A model generated the notes under the pieces. That model worked only from the letters and a program-made list of their open reading frames with translations, was not told where the DNA came from and did no database searches. Positions 20,601 through 28,195 of a stretch of DNA of 64,000 bases are shown piece by piece. The stretch comes from Flavobacterium sp. (GTDB lineage: Bacteria > Bacteroidota > Bacteroidia > Flavobacteriales > Flavobacteriaceae). The stretch covers positions 1-64,000 of the forward strand of contig NZ_JAPZSP010000007.1 in assembly GCF_027531705.1 (NCBI RefSeq), given 5' to 3'. The position numbers were made by a program, and so were the translations under genes. Every line of letters starts with the position of its first letter. The first letter of the stretch is position 1.

Positions 20601-23600
20601 TTTAGTTAAAACAGCTTGCGCGGTTAATTGCGGATTGATAATTTGAGTTATCGTGTCTTCACAACCATAAGTATCTACTACTCTAATTGTATAAGTTCCA
20701 GCTCCTAAATTGGCGAATGTTCCACTATTTTGTAATGTTCCACCGTTTATTTGATATTGATAACCAGGAGTTCCTCCAGTTGTTGTTACTATTAATGTTG
20801 CTCCAGAAGTATTTGATATACATAAATTTGATGTAGGGCTCAGAGTTAAATCAGGATTGGTAGTTGCGTTTATTGTAAAAGTTGATGAAACAATACAGTT
20901 ATTTGCGTCTTGAACAGAAATAGTATAAGGACCTGTTTGAGATAAATTTCCAAAGACACCACTTAATTGTATAATTGTTGATGTATCAGGTTGTGTTAAA
21001 GTATATTGATAAGAACCCCATCCACCGGAAGCTGTTGCGTTCAAACTTCCATTTGCAATACATGTTTTAGGTGTAAATGGTGCTGATAATTGTAATGCAC
21101 TTGATGGTTGTGTAACAGTAACTACTCTTGTTGCCTGACAATTTGTTTGTGAATCAGTTACAACAACTGTATAAGTTCCTGCAACAAGATTGTTAAGCGA
21201 TATTGATGTTGCTGTTTGATTTGTAAATGGAGTTCCACCATTCAATGTATAAGAATAAGTTGTATTAAAATTTGCTACTGCAAACAATGCCGAACCAGTT
21301 GCTGTTCCATAACATTGTACATTTGAAATAGTATTTCCATTAACAGTTATTAAATCTATAGCCTGTATTGATCTAATTTCTTCATATGAACAACCTTTTG
21401 CATCTGTAACTCTTATGGTATATGTTCCTGCTGCTAAACCTGGAAAAGTAGCTGTAGTTCCAGAAGCTGCAGAAGGATTTATTATTGAGGGAGAAATTAT
21501 TTGAAAAACATATGGTGATGTTCCTCCAACTACAGTAGCTGTAATCGTACTAACTAAGGTAGGGCAAGTTAAAGGAGTTGATGTAAAAGTTAAATCAGTT
21601 AGTGGCGTTGGAGTTGTAAACTGAATAGGAGTTGTTGTTATTAAACAACCATTTGCATCTCTAATAGTTATTGTAAAATTTCCTGCTGATAAATTTGGAA
21701 AAACATTTGAAGATTGCCATGTTGTTCCTCCATTAATACTATATTGATATGGGGTTGTACCTCCAGAAACATTAATTGCTTGAATAGTTCCTGTAGTTGT
21801 ACAAGAAAGATTTTGAACTAATTGTGAGGCTCCAACAAGTAAATTTGGTTGCGTAATTGTAACATCGATAGTATAAAAACACTCTCTATTCCCTTTTTTA
21901 TATTTTACAGTTATTGTATAAGTTCCAGGTGCTAAGCCACTAAAAACATTTGAAGGTTGATAATTAGTTCCATCAATACTATATGACAAAGCATATCCAT
22001 TTGTAGGTGTTGCAGTCACAGTAATTGTTCCATTAGCCAAACCAAAACAAGTTACATTTGTATGTGTTTCAGTTGTTACAGCTGGTGGTTCTAAGTTGAT
22101 AGTAACAGTATTTGAAATTGCTGAACATCCATTACTGTCTATTACAATAAATTGATAGTTTCCTTGCCCACCTATTTGAACATCAAAAATGACACTTGTT
22201 TGAAAATCATAGTTGGCTGGATTTACAGGGTTTCCATTATAACTATATATGGCATAATTATATGGAGGTTGACCACCAGTTGGGTTTACCTGAATATTTC
22301 CTTGAGTACAACTTATGTGTTGTGATACAGTTGCAGCAAGAGTTAAATTAGCTAAATTATTTATGGTAACATTTTGAGTAAAGGTACATCCATCATCTGT
22401 GGTTGCAGTAATTGTATATGTTCCCGAATTCAAGTTCGAAAAAATATGATAAGCACCATTTACAGGCCCAACAGTATTTATAACCGTAGCGCCTTGACTT
22501 AAAGTATAGTAATATTGTGGAACGCTATTACTTAAATCTATTCTGATACTTCCAAAACTACCATTACACAATATGTCATTTTTAACAACTGTAGCAGTAG
22601 CAGTTATTTGAGTAATAGTTACAGATAACTCAAAAATACACCCGTTATCAACACCAGTTTGTTTTATAAATACCGTATAAGTTCCTCCAACTGTTATAGG
22701 AAAAGTGTTACTTGTTTGCCATGGACCAGCTGAGCTTAGGCTAAATGTATAACCAGCAGGAACATTGTTTACAGTTATTGATCCTGGAGTATTACAAACT
22801 ATGTCATTTTTTATTATTGTTGGAGCTAAATTGTTTTTGTAAACATTAAAATAGAATGTTTTAAAACAACCATTTTGATAATTAATGATTACCCTATATT
22901 GACCAGCAGTATTTGCAATGTAATCTTGTCCCGTTCCTACCGTATTCCATGTACATGCTGGGTTTGTATTTGGACAATTATTTATTCCAACAGGAGCACA
23001 ACTTGCAACTACTAATTGTTGCCAAATGATACTTGTAGCATCAGTAATACTCAAATGTATTGGAGTATTATCTGTAGTTCCACATAAAAATATTTTTGGC
23101 AATTGTTCTCCGTTATTTGGACAAATTACGACCTCATCAGCAAATGGAATAACAGGATTATTAGTTACAGCATTAGCAAAAGGAACCACATGTACAATTT
23201 GATCTATTGATTTACAAGGAGCAGGTGTTGTCATGTGGACAATGTAATTTCCAATGGAGGATACCACAATTGATTGTGTAGTTCCAATTATTTGACCACT
23301 AGTATTTTCCCATTGATAGGTTGCATATCCATTTGGAGCTGTTAAAACTACAGAATTTCCACAAAGAATTGCTGTACTTTCAAATATACAATCATGAATA
23401 TCTACTAAATAATTAGTTGGGCCAGGAACATTTTGAGTACATAAATCAAATATACTGTAACTAGGTGAATCAAATGACTGCGAGTTTTCTTCTCCTTGAT
23501 AGGAAACAAAAGCTTGATTTTGTATAAAATTTGAACAAGCATTAACAAGTTCTTCACAACTGGCAGGTGTTCTTACATAAATTTTTATTTCGTAAGCCGC

Positions 23601-25136
23601 ACCATTTTTTATAACTAAATCATTAGGTATGGTAAAAACAAATGTCTTGGTTGTAGAGTTGTAAGTATAAGTAATATTAGAACCAGCTGGTACAACAACA
23701 TCTCCAGGCTGAATTGTACCACCGTTTGGAGGAAAAATAATATTCTCTGGTAAAATATCTGTTATGGTAAAATTAACGGCATTATCATTTCCATTGTTTT
23801 GAAAAATAAGAGAATAATAATAACCTTGATTAATGGTCAAGGTATCCTCGTCTAAATCCTCAGAAGTTACAATATCTCTAACAGTTTTTATTAGTGGAAT
23901 CTCAGGGGCTATAACCTCAACATCAAATGATGAAAAGAAAACATCATATTTATCTTGATTAGTTGTTAGTCTCAAGGTAGCACCTGTCCCGTTATTTGGT
24001 ATTATTTGATTATACGGAGGAGCTGATGGCGGACCAGTAGTCTGTAGAATTTTGTTTAAATGGGAATCCCAGCCTAAGGTTTTTATGCTATTTGGATTTC
24101 TATCAGTGGCAGCATTGAGTGCTACTCCATTTAAGGTAATTGACGAGTTAAAAAAATTAGTGCTACCTGCATTACCAGGATTAGATAAATCTGTATAGGT
24201 AGCAGGATTAAAGGGCGGTATATTGGTCGGCACAGGATCAGATTTTATACTAAACTTGTCTCCGCTTAAAGTGGTATCTCCTTCTAATGCCATTACACCA
24301 ATTCTTGCATTTACTGGCTGAGGAGAAGGTAAGGTTTGAAAACCACTTACATGAATATCCATTGGCGCAGGCATTTGAGTTTTAATTACTGCATGCCCAT
24401 CAAAAGTAGTAATGTATTTACTTGGTTTCGCTACATTTTCATAAACAATAACTAATGACCAACCACCAGCTACACCACCTAAAATTTGTTGATTTCCAGT
24501 TCCATTTCCGCCTTTACTAACTCTAATGTTTCCAACATAATAATCTCCATTCGGATTTAATAAAGCAGAAATTATTGGAGTTACATCTGCGTAACAAGAA
24601 TAAGGCCCGTGTCTTATATCATTTTGAATTGTTAAGTTAGGATCGGTATCTCCAAAACCATCGTATAAAATATCTGTTGCAGTTACATTTACATAACTTC
24701 CTCCAGGAACTTTAAATTTGACTTGATTCCAATCATTAAATCTACCCGATGAAGGAACATTTCCGGTCTCATATCGGTAAGTTGCGGCCCAATATAAACC
24801 AGCATATACTACTTTTGAACAATTTACATCATTTATGGTTAGTTTAGCACTACTTGAATTTCGTGTTGTTACATCGTTGTCAATATCTACAAACACCATA
24901 TCAATTTGATCATTTGCTGAGTTACCGTTATAGGCATTACTAACATGTCTGCTTACAATATTATTACCAATAATAAGCATATCACCACGAACAGTAGTGT
25001 TATAACGAGCATCAAATTTATTTCTAATACTTGGATTTGTAGGGTCAACATCTGGTGGTTGTGAATAACCAATAACAACACACAGCTGCAAAAACAACAA
25101 TAAAAGTGTTTTGATAGTAGGTAATTTTGTTTTCAT
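11643..25136 (-). CDS. sprB: SprB-type giant gliding adhesin, type IX-secreted
   Basis: 4497 residues. A signal peptide (ending near VVIGYSQ) is followed by a head domain at about 40-410 (KVVYAGLYWAATY, GGWSLVIVYE, PVNARIGVMALEGD). A DUF11-like domain follows at about 415-560, then a short Cys-rich Ig-like part. Roughly 40 SprB-type modules of 70-95 residues come next, each marked by a G(T/N)YT(I/V)xVxDANGC end and 'GGTxPYxYxING'. The end (IPNYFTPD... KVFDRYGREVAI...LPAGDYWYLVEV) is a type B gliding-motility-associated C-terminal domain, the signal for type IX export. The F. johnsoniae SprB moves along the cell surface and drives gliding. Synteny with sprC, sprD and sprF makes orthology likely, though module content evolves fast. 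Confidence 0.87.
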   Translation of the reverse strand: MKTKLPTIKTLLLLFLQLCVVIGYSQPPDVDPTNPSIRNKFDARYNTTVRGDMLIIGNNIVSRHVSNAYNGNSANDQIDMVFVDIDNDVTTRNSSSAKLTINDVNCSKVVYAGLYWAATYRYETGNVPSSGRFNDWNQVKFKVPGGSYVNVTATDILYDGFGDTDPNLTIQNDIRHGPYSCYADVTPIISALLNPNGDYYVGNIRVSKGGNGTGNQQILGGVAGGWSLVIVYENVAKPSKYITTFDGHAVIKTQMPAPMDIHVSGFQTLPSPQPVNARIGVMALEGDTTLSGDKFSIKSDPVPTNIPPFNPATYTDLSNPGNAGSTNFFNSSITLNGVALNAATDRNPNSIKTLGWDSHLNKILQTTGPPSAPPYNQIIPNNGTGATLRLTTNQDKYDVFFSSFDVEVIAPEIPLIKTVRDIVTSEDLDEDTLTINQGYYYSLIFQNNGNDNAVNFTITDILPENIIFPPNGGTIQPGDVVVPAGSNITYTYNSTTKTFVFTIPNDLVIKNGAAYEIKIYVRTPASCEELVNACSNFIQNQAFVSYQGEENSQSFDSPSYSIFDLCTQNVPGPTNYLVDIHDCIFESTAILCGNSVVLTAPNGYATYQWENTSGQIIGTTQSIVVSSIGNYIVHMTTPAPCKSIDQIVHVVPFANAVTNNPVIPFADEVVICPNNGEQLPKIFLCGTTDNTPIHLSITDATSIIWQQLVVASCAPVGINNCPNTNPACTWNTVGTGQDYIANTAGQYRVIINYQNGCFKTFYFNVYKNNLAPTIIKNDIVCNTPGSITVNNVPAGYTFSLSSAGPWQTSNTFPITVGGTYTVFIKQTGVDNGCIFELSVTITQITATATVVKNDILCNGSFGSIRIDLSNSVPQYYYTLSQGATVINTVGPVNGAYHIFSNLNSGTYTITATTDDGCTFTQNVTINNLANLTLAATVSQHISCTQGNIQVNPTGGQPPYNYAIYSYNGNPVNPANYDFQTSVIFDVQIGGQGNYQFIVIDSNGCSAISNTVTINLEPPAVTTETHTNVTCFGLANGTITVTATPTNGYALSYSIDGTNYQPSNVFSGLAPGTYTITVKYKKGNRECFYTIDVTITQPNLLVGASQLVQNLSCTTTGTIQAINVSGGTTPYQYSINGGTTWQSSNVFPNLSAGNFTITIRDANGCLITTTPIQFTTPTPLTDLTFTSTPLTCPTLVSTITATVVGGTSPYVFQIISPSIINPSAASGTTATFPGLAAGTYTIRVTDAKGCSYEEIRSIQAIDLITVNGNTISNVQCYGTATGSALFAVANFNTTYSYTLNGGTPFTNQTATSISLNNLVAGTYTVVVTDSQTNCQATRVVTVTQPSSALQLSAPFTPKTCIANGSLNATASGGWGSYQYTLTQPDTSTIIQLSGVFGNLSQTGPYTISVQDANNCIVSSTFTINATTNPDLTLSPTSNLCISNTSGATLIVTTTGGTPGYQYQINGGTLQNSGTFANLGAGTYTIRVVDTYGCEDTITQIINPQLTAQAVLTKTLDCTTNPQAILNVSINGGLSPYQYQVKFNNGAWGTLNPVTGSSFTYTTGIAGNYQFQITDAQGCVFQTNTITISPISNPSILSIVPVSPLCGGDNNGTLTVNLNTSFGTSPFQYNINGGTYQTSNVFTNLIAGTYTIGVKDSKDCVDTETFVLTQPQPLLGQSLLVQPLTCIITTGTIQATAISGGTAPYQYSINGITFVTNPIFTGLSAGTYTITIKDANGCIITTNPITLTVPLSPTDITLTSSAITCPSLSTNIQASAVGGTAPFTYQIISPSTINPTSVAGNTANFNNLPVSATTIFTVKVTDANGCVYQKNIPIQSISLISVSGLVNNNVACLNDTNGRVTFTVSGFSSNYSYSVNSATVVTNQTNSQIVLSNLAAGNYSILVRDLVTNCTATTSVTVLSPSAQLALTAPFTQPTCTIGGSVNATATGGWGSYQYTLTYPSGTQLTQSSGLFTLLPDNINPYTIKVTDANGCEVSQSFTLNPYVNPSIVVDLTNSDLCYDTTNGASFEVIASGGTPNYQYQIQLNGGSYSSLQNNAIFTNLSPGNYTIQVVDAFGCTATVSQVIVPQLLANATLTKSLDCSTSPNATISINITGGTAPYQYQININNTGFGALTNVTSNPINYIVSTAGTYQFSITDSAGCNFVTNFITVNPITNPSITSLVQTTQILCNGNNNASITTTINTSSGIGPFQYSIDGTTFQASPTFSGLTAGTYTVTVRDSNLCTDTETITINQPNSVVYNITKTDILCTGSGTQYGQINVENTTGGTQPYTYYLSNNFGLIDQYSTVSNENHTFIVLNFGIYSVEVIDANGCSLITNNIIIASPPNDLDIDVSTATANCASGGTAIITVSSPVASGSYAFAILTQNTPPVYPGPGWIPADAGTPETATFTGLIPGVTYTFIVLDLVTNCYYFETANAPIITPSTITTTIDVFQNVSCTGSGNGSVSFSMTNFDPSTTSVSYQIFNSQSNTPTTPVYTGSSVVDQPIEVVTNFATLPPGIYYLLITENDGINAGCTSASASFPISQSTNLLTVTATATNDNCNTNAGVVTAIGQYGTPGYNFIIRDAALAAPLATDLAWNFSSVFNVESGNYIVYIKDANGCIQQTPINVGLDTSPEITSVVVTNPCANEGSFEVTVTLDTVTNIGISPYTYQVDGGVAFEVSATTFTVPNLFSGNHTIRITDANGCFFDFPFTINQNLSGNVIVVDQPTCIPAASGSIQVSAANGTGVYTFTINTPTPVSISNGTNTATFTGLSHGNYVVTINDGNCSIPLSIQLEEPNPVDFTLITQNPSCNGDTNGVIEVLLNPLNDNNPPYTYTLSAPSFTTITQNNGLFNLGLGENNYTVTVESSRGCQLSLPITLTDPDPLVASDTNVYTFTCTNSGIITIDGLTVTGGNSNYSYSLDNINFQPLTNPSNIVITDTGVQQPITVYIKDGKGCSTSFSYLFETKETISNPSFTINPLLSCAVNEQISISFTGNPTGNYTYQLLPSGTVTPFTGTSFTPPALNATGQYTYEIIDTSTGCSLLATHNVMPYPVTNVTAQPTQAVDCFGNSNGQLSFTLQNYTGSYNYNVFTSPGNVSMLSGSSSLTTFTTTATLAAGNYYVVINENAYPECTLTSPVITIDSPAQSLAIQLVATNDRNCLTDIGTILATATGGTSPYQYQLSNAGGIVQAFSSNNYFENLANGNYTVSVTDGNGCQTSDTITIGLDPTPEISLTLLNPCAAEGQFEIEVNRTIDGIAPYTYIIDGSDPITQNATPFVVTSLLSGLHTIRLTDSNGCFDEKTITILPVLSGTITSVVHPSCANNDGVIDADATNGSGGYTYILQNNLGVTIDGPNNTGLFNTNLGHGDYTVVITDNDPLINCSVTLPVTLEQPTPVNYTLDVVQPSCNTLNGGIPNGSITVQLDVSNNNPPYTYSISDGVNTITQNNGVFTGLAGSATGITYTITVESNRGCQKVETVTLQTPPELVIPTIIVGSFGCNTTTNSPEVITITVPTPSGGTSPYLYSFDGINFSNLNTFDIIDNGSTQTVTVTVKDANSCIAIQTVGPINPLIKVDATVAQVSALTCNDDEVVQITIIGDPTHNYTYQLLPSIVAIPVTSNPFTTTLSQPGTYNYLIVDTSTNCSVVTNDYVINPLPEFEVNANPLTDVTCYNGNDGTMNFTVSNYNGSFNYEVIDETGNLYANGTNNTSNNPIQVTGLIAGNYTISVSIPNNNSYEDCTKISNVISIGSPQELQLTIAQTSPVTCINDKGTITVTSTIGGSGSYEYQLVSMPSGTIVSPYSYSLTSVFTGLGSGDYRVLVRDTNAIGCEANQLITLNPATIISATYNLSTNLLDCFGDNNASVTVTNVTGGQGSYQYTLTYPNGTIVGPQQSPTFTGLGAGVGYVLSVTDGWDCDVSLTPFTINEPTPIQATLSLQTGLTCAVTPQVEITATGGTPPYIVNGLSFTSSIILNATMPTSGAGVFQYTVTDSKNCTPVLTNEISINPIAPIVIDLESNVIEVNCNNDDNAIIVVTNTTGGLGNYQYYLQDSSGTNILGPNTNGQFNNIEGSIIPGETYYVYVTSGDCNQLSSAILVSEPVTLTAPTVTVKNVKCAGEKNGEISVTLSGGVKPYQFAISPNLAQTIDPLNPDKVTLTNLGVGTYTVLYQDANGCFNQIVRTVTEPSALMYNTPVVVDAVCDGESGSISITASGGTPGLNGYEFSFNNENNYAANGTNTFTVNSGVFGGQTYTVYVRDANGCKTDYTRTMKPTVDLSSNFVAPKNCDSQTYNIEVFINDNLLPTTQFSLDNQNNYQDSNVFTNVAPGNHIVYIKNDNGCIQQTQNIVLDPFVVLELSASETGLNQITAIATGGQDPYNFIFNGNNNGSNNVYIINYTGQQIITVIDDNGCEKTVQIPATFYEIEIPNYFTPDLGWTPENIDNFDNIITKVFDRYGREVAILRKHEKWYGEYRGNPLPAGDYWYLVEVNDGAGRTFVGNVTLYR
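13890..17500 (-). repeat. Tandem super-repeat C/D inside sprB
   Basis: Two adjacent coding blocks of about 1.8 kb (about 15690-17500 and 13890-15690) encode the same ordered series of modules. Both begin ATNDNCNTNAG / ATNDRNCLTDIG, continue with VGLDTSPEI / IGLDPTPEI, LFSGNHTIRITDANGCF / LLSGLHTIRLTDSNGCF and ESSRGCQ / ESNRGCQ. Both then pass through GNYTYQLLPS / HNYTYQLLPS to QNYTGSYNYNV / SNYNGSFNYEV. The copies have diverged in sequence but keep module order. Block limits are approximate. Confidence 0.75.
18385..21840 (-). repeat. Tandem super-repeat A/B inside sprB
   Basis: Two adjacent blocks of about 1.7 kb (about 20120-21840 and 18385-20120) encode matching module series. SQLVQNLSC / SLLVQPLTC are followed by FQIISPSIINPS / YQIISPSTINPT, ATASGGWGSYQYTLT / ATATGGWGSYQYTLT and LDCTTNP / LDCSTSP. 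Next come FQITDAQGC / FSITDSAGC and FGTSPFQYNINGGTYQ / IGPFQYSIDGTTFQ. Spacing of matching motifs is constant, so a seven-module unit was duplicated as a whole. Limits are approximate. Confidence 0.78.
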
Positions 25137-25140
25137 TATT

Positions 25141-26514
25141 TTATAAGATTGGGAGCATCCAAATTATATCTTTGTATTTTTTGTTATAATTAGAAGAATT
25201 TGCCTTTTTAGCATCTTCTAAGTTGTCATATCTTTCAAGAAAAACATAGTTCCACTCACCACTTGCTGTTGTGAAAAAACCACTTTTCTTCAAGCCCAAT
25301 TTTCGTAATTCTGCTAATTTTTTCTCAGCAGTTGCTTTGTCACTATACACATTTGTAATTAGATAATAACCTTTTTTGATACTACCGTTTTTTTCAGGTA
25401 GAATTAAATAGTTTATATCTTCTTCTTCAGCTATTTTTTTGAATTTATCAATTTTATCTTTCGATGTTTTATTGTCTATAGCAACTTCTTTGTCATATAC
25501 TTTTTTCTTGTAGCGTCTTATTTCTTCTTCTTCTAACGTTTTTGTTTTATCTAATTCTTTTTTCTTAGTTTTAGTAGGTTTTGAAGGTACATAATCGTCA
25601 TTACTGCTAAAGGCATAAGCTAAATAAAATTCATGTGTTGGACCTAAATTTGTAATCTCATCTTTTAATCCTTTTTCATAATTATATCCAATGGCAAATT
25701 TTGATAATAAATTAAAACCAACGCCCAATGAAGCTCCATACAAACTGTTATATGAACCTTGCAACCAACCAGCTCTTGGCATATTATATAAAAAACCACC
25801 AGTATATTCTAAATCTTCATTTTTAGAGTATTTTGCTCTAGTTAATAAAGTTAAATCACTGTTTTCAAATATGTTACTTGCTTCACTTTTTGAAGAGCTA
25901 TACATCAAATGACCGGAATATGTTTTTTCAGCAAAAGGTGTTTGAATTTTGCTTGTAGTAAAATTATAATCTACCAAATTATCTCCATAAATACCAATAT
26001 TAAATTGACTTATTTGAAGAGAAATACCCGGATTTAAAAGCAATAAATTTGTTTTTTCATACTGATTAAACAATGTTTCAGGCTCAGCAGTTATAATTCT
26101 GGTTCTATCTAAATCCGAACTAAAACCTATGACATTAAATCCTAAACCTAAGACAGTGTTTTCAGATAAATTTATGCCTCTAGAATAATTTCCTATTGCA
26201 CCAATGCTTTTCCAAACACCAACCGTTTTTTGATACAAGCTTAATCCATAACCACTTTTTTGATAGTTGTTTCCGTTAAAACTTATCAAATAGGTTTTTG
26301 GAGCATCACTAGTTTCAAACCATTGACTTCTATGGTTTAAAATTATTTCTGCTTTATTAGTATTAAACAGTGCAAAGGATGGATTAATATAATTTCTATT
26401 AAACTTGATAAACGTTTGAGACGGCATATCAAATTTATCTACGATGTTTTGTGAGCTTACGGAGCTCATTTTTAAACATATAACAAAAAAAAGAATAGGT
26501 GTAATTTTCCTCAT
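25141..26514 (-). CDS. sprD: SprD-like PorP/SprF-family protein with C-terminal SPOR-like domain
   Basis: 457 residues. A signal peptide is followed by a PorP/SprF-type region (about 25-310: PSQTFIKFNRNYINPSFALFN, GYGLSLYQKTVG, LGPTHEFYLAYAF). A highly charged linker (about 315-375, rich in Lys and Glu) leads to a SPOR-like end (about 380-457: GYYLITNVYSDKATAEK ... WNYVFLERY ... IIWMLPIL). Such C-terminal domains bind peptidoglycan in other proteins. The gene lies between the sprC-like and sprB genes with gaps of two and four bases, matching sprD in the F. johnsoniae operon. The symbol rests mainly on gene order; sprC, sprD and sprF in that species are gliding genes. Confidence 0.72.
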   Translation of the reverse strand: MRKITPILFFVICLKMSSVSSQNIVDKFDMPSQTFIKFNRNYINPSFALFNTNKAEIILNHRSQWFETSDAPKTYLISFNGNNYQKSGYGLSLYQKTVGVWKSIGAIGNYSRGINLSENTVLGLGFNVIGFSSDLDRTRIITAEPETLFNQYEKTNLLLLNPGISLQISQFNIGIYGDNLVDYNFTTSKIQTPFAEKTYSGHLMYSSSKSEASNIFENSDLTLLTRAKYSKNEDLEYTGGFLYNMPRAGWLQGSYNSLYGASLGVGFNLLSKFAIGYNYEKGLKDEITNLGPTHEFYLAYAFSSNDDYVPSKPTKTKKKELDKTKTLEEEEIRRYKKKVYDKEVAIDNKTSKDKIDKFKKIAEEEDINYLILPEKNGSIKKGYYLITNVYSDKATAEKKLAELRKLGLKKSGFFTTASGEWNYVFLERYDNLEDAKKANSSNYNKKYKDIIWMLPIL

Positions 26515-26516
26515 AT

Positions 26517-27959
26517 TTATTTTGTTATTATAGATAATGTTCCTTTAGCAACTATTGAATTTTTTTTCAAAATTTTATAATAATAAACAGTGTTGTTTTT
26601 CACAAATCCTTCTAATGGCCAATTATTTGAATAGTTTTTCGTTCTTAAAATTTCTTCATTTGATGCAGTAAAAATTACAACTTCTACATCTTCTTTACCT
26701 ACATATTCATCAGGTAATATCCAAGTATTATTACTATCATCATTATTTGGGGTAATTGTATTAGGAATAATTCCATCACCACTAGGAATTTCTTTTACAG
26801 TAACTATAAAACTTCTAGTAATAGTACAACCACCAATTATGGCATTCAACTCTATTGTTTCTGCTTGATTTATTACTAAATTTGAATCAGTTCCTACCAC
26901 AACATTATCTGCTTTCCATTCATATGATTCTCCTCCCGAAGCAGTAATAGTCATTTGTTCACCAGAAGTTATTTCTATTTCTGAACCAGAAATTATTTCT
27001 AATCCTGAATCATCAAATATTTTTAATCCTGAATCATCAATTTCAGTTAAGGTTATATTGTTTGAAGTCAAACCACAATTAGGAGTAGTGATTTTTAAGT
27101 GATAAATCCCAGCTTCTGTTGCGGTATAGTTATCATTATTTGCATTAGGAATAGCCGAATTATTCAAATACCATTGATATGAATTTAAACTTGAAATATT
27201 AGAGGTAGTAAGCACAATTCCAGTTGAAGGACAAATAACCGTTTCATTATTTTCTGATGCAATTACTAAAATAGGTACTGGAATGGCAAACATGCTAACA
27301 GCTTGAGAGTAGGCATTGTTTGTACATGTGCCATAATCTATACTAGCATAATAATTTCCTGCTTGCGTAACTTGTATTGATGAAGAAATTTCTCCGGTAA
27401 GTAAATTACCATCTCTAAACCATTTATATTTAAGTTGAGGATATTGTAGCGGACTATTACTTGAATTATCAACACTTAATAAATAGCTCGAATTTTGACA
27501 AAAACTTTGGTTCGAAATATTATTATTTATTGTAAATGGTTCATTATAAATAGAGTAATTTGCTGAAAATGAATCACTTAATATACTAAAACTAGCTGGC
27601 GAAGTGCTTCTTATTCTTATTCTGTATGCTGAGCCAGCTACTGTTATAGGCATGGCAAATGAAACCAAAACGGGTGAAGTTTGTGAATTAGAGGTTGTAA
27701 GTTGAGTTGGTGATGTAAAACTTCCAGTTTCATCTGATAATTCTACTATAAAGTTATTATCAGAATTTGGTTGAGGGTTAAATGAAAAAGTTAAAGTGAA
27801 ATTATTAAAAGTAGGTGATGAACACACTTGTGTAAATCCTAGAGAAGGTTTTAAAATGTTTATTTGTGAGTAACAGTTTGCGCTTATCACAACAAGACAA
27901 AAGATAGAAAAAAATGTTCTATTTTTGATAACTAAAGAATTTAATATTCTATCAAACAT
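26517..27959 (-). CDS. sprC: SprC-like type IX-secreted protein with gliding-type C-terminal domain
   Basis: 480 residues. After a signal peptide (ending near SANCYSQ) come Ig-like segments, one at about 150-210 (YKWFRDGNLLTGEISSSIQV) and one at about 215-305 (YQWYLNNSAIPNANNDNYTA). A short internal echo follows (FDDSGLEI, SGSEIEITSGE). The last ~80 residues (IIPNTITPNNDDSNNTWILP ... EDVEVVIFTASNEEIL ... YYYKILKK) form a gliding-motility-associated (type B) C-terminal domain with a clean TPNNDDxNNTW motif. It is the first gene of the operon, with a TACTTTTG promoter element upstream. The sprC label rests on position. Confidence 0.72.
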   Translation of the reverse strand: MFDRILNSLVIKNRTFFSIFCLVVISANCYSQINILKPSLGFTQVCSSPTFNNFTLTFSFNPQPNSDNNFIVELSDETGSFTSPTQLTTSNSQTSPVLVSFAMPITVAGSAYRIRIRSTSPASFSILSDSFSANYSIYNEPFTINNNISNQSFCQNSSYLLSVDNSSNSPLQYPQLKYKWFRDGNLLTGEISSSIQVTQAGNYYASIDYGTCTNNAYSQAVSMFAIPVPILVIASENNETVICPSTGIVLTTSNISSLNSYQWYLNNSAIPNANNDNYTATEAGIYHLKITTPNCGLTSNNITLTEIDDSGLKIFDDSGLEIISGSEIEITSGEQMTITASGGESYEWKADNVVVGTDSNLVINQAETIELNAIIGGCTITRSFIVTVKEIPSGDGIIPNTITPNNDDSNNTWILPDEYVGKEDVEVVIFTASNEEILRTKNYSNNWPLEGFVKNNTVYYYKILKKNSIVAKGTLSIITK

Positions 27960-28003
27960 AATTCACACAATTTGTTATAAACATTAAGACCCTTAAATAC
28001 TTA

Positions 28004-28011
28004 CAAAAGTA
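28004..28011 (-). promoter_or_regulatory. Putative -7 promoter element of the spr operon
   Basis: The minus strand reads TACTTTTG, an exact TAnnTTTG match, 45 bases before the sprC ATG in the divergent sprC-glnS spacer. No convincing -33 TTG was seen, so the element is tentative. Confidence 0.45.
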
Positions 28012-28172
28012 TAAAAACTCTTTTAAATTTCGACTTTAAATTTCCTACAAACTAACAAATATATGCAAATAAACTAATATTTTCGCATTTTATCGATAAT
28101 AAATAAAAAATAACCTACACCTTTTTTCAAAGAAGTTGTTTATAAATAGAATTAATTGTTGATAAAAATCCT

Positions 28173-28180
28173 TATTTTTG
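28173..28180 (+). promoter_or_regulatory. Putative -7 promoter element of glnS
   Basis: TATTTTTG matches TAnnTTTG and lies 16 bases before the glnS ATG at 28196, which would give a very short leader. A TTG at 28156 is closer than the usual spacing. Confidence 0.4.
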
Positions 28181-28195
28181 CAAAAAAGTAAAGTA

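Noticed and set aside
11643-25136. Direct repeats in sprB as a possible CRISPR array
   Set aside because: The periodicity is 210-285 bases, in one open frame, and the repeats vary in sequence; they encode protein modules.
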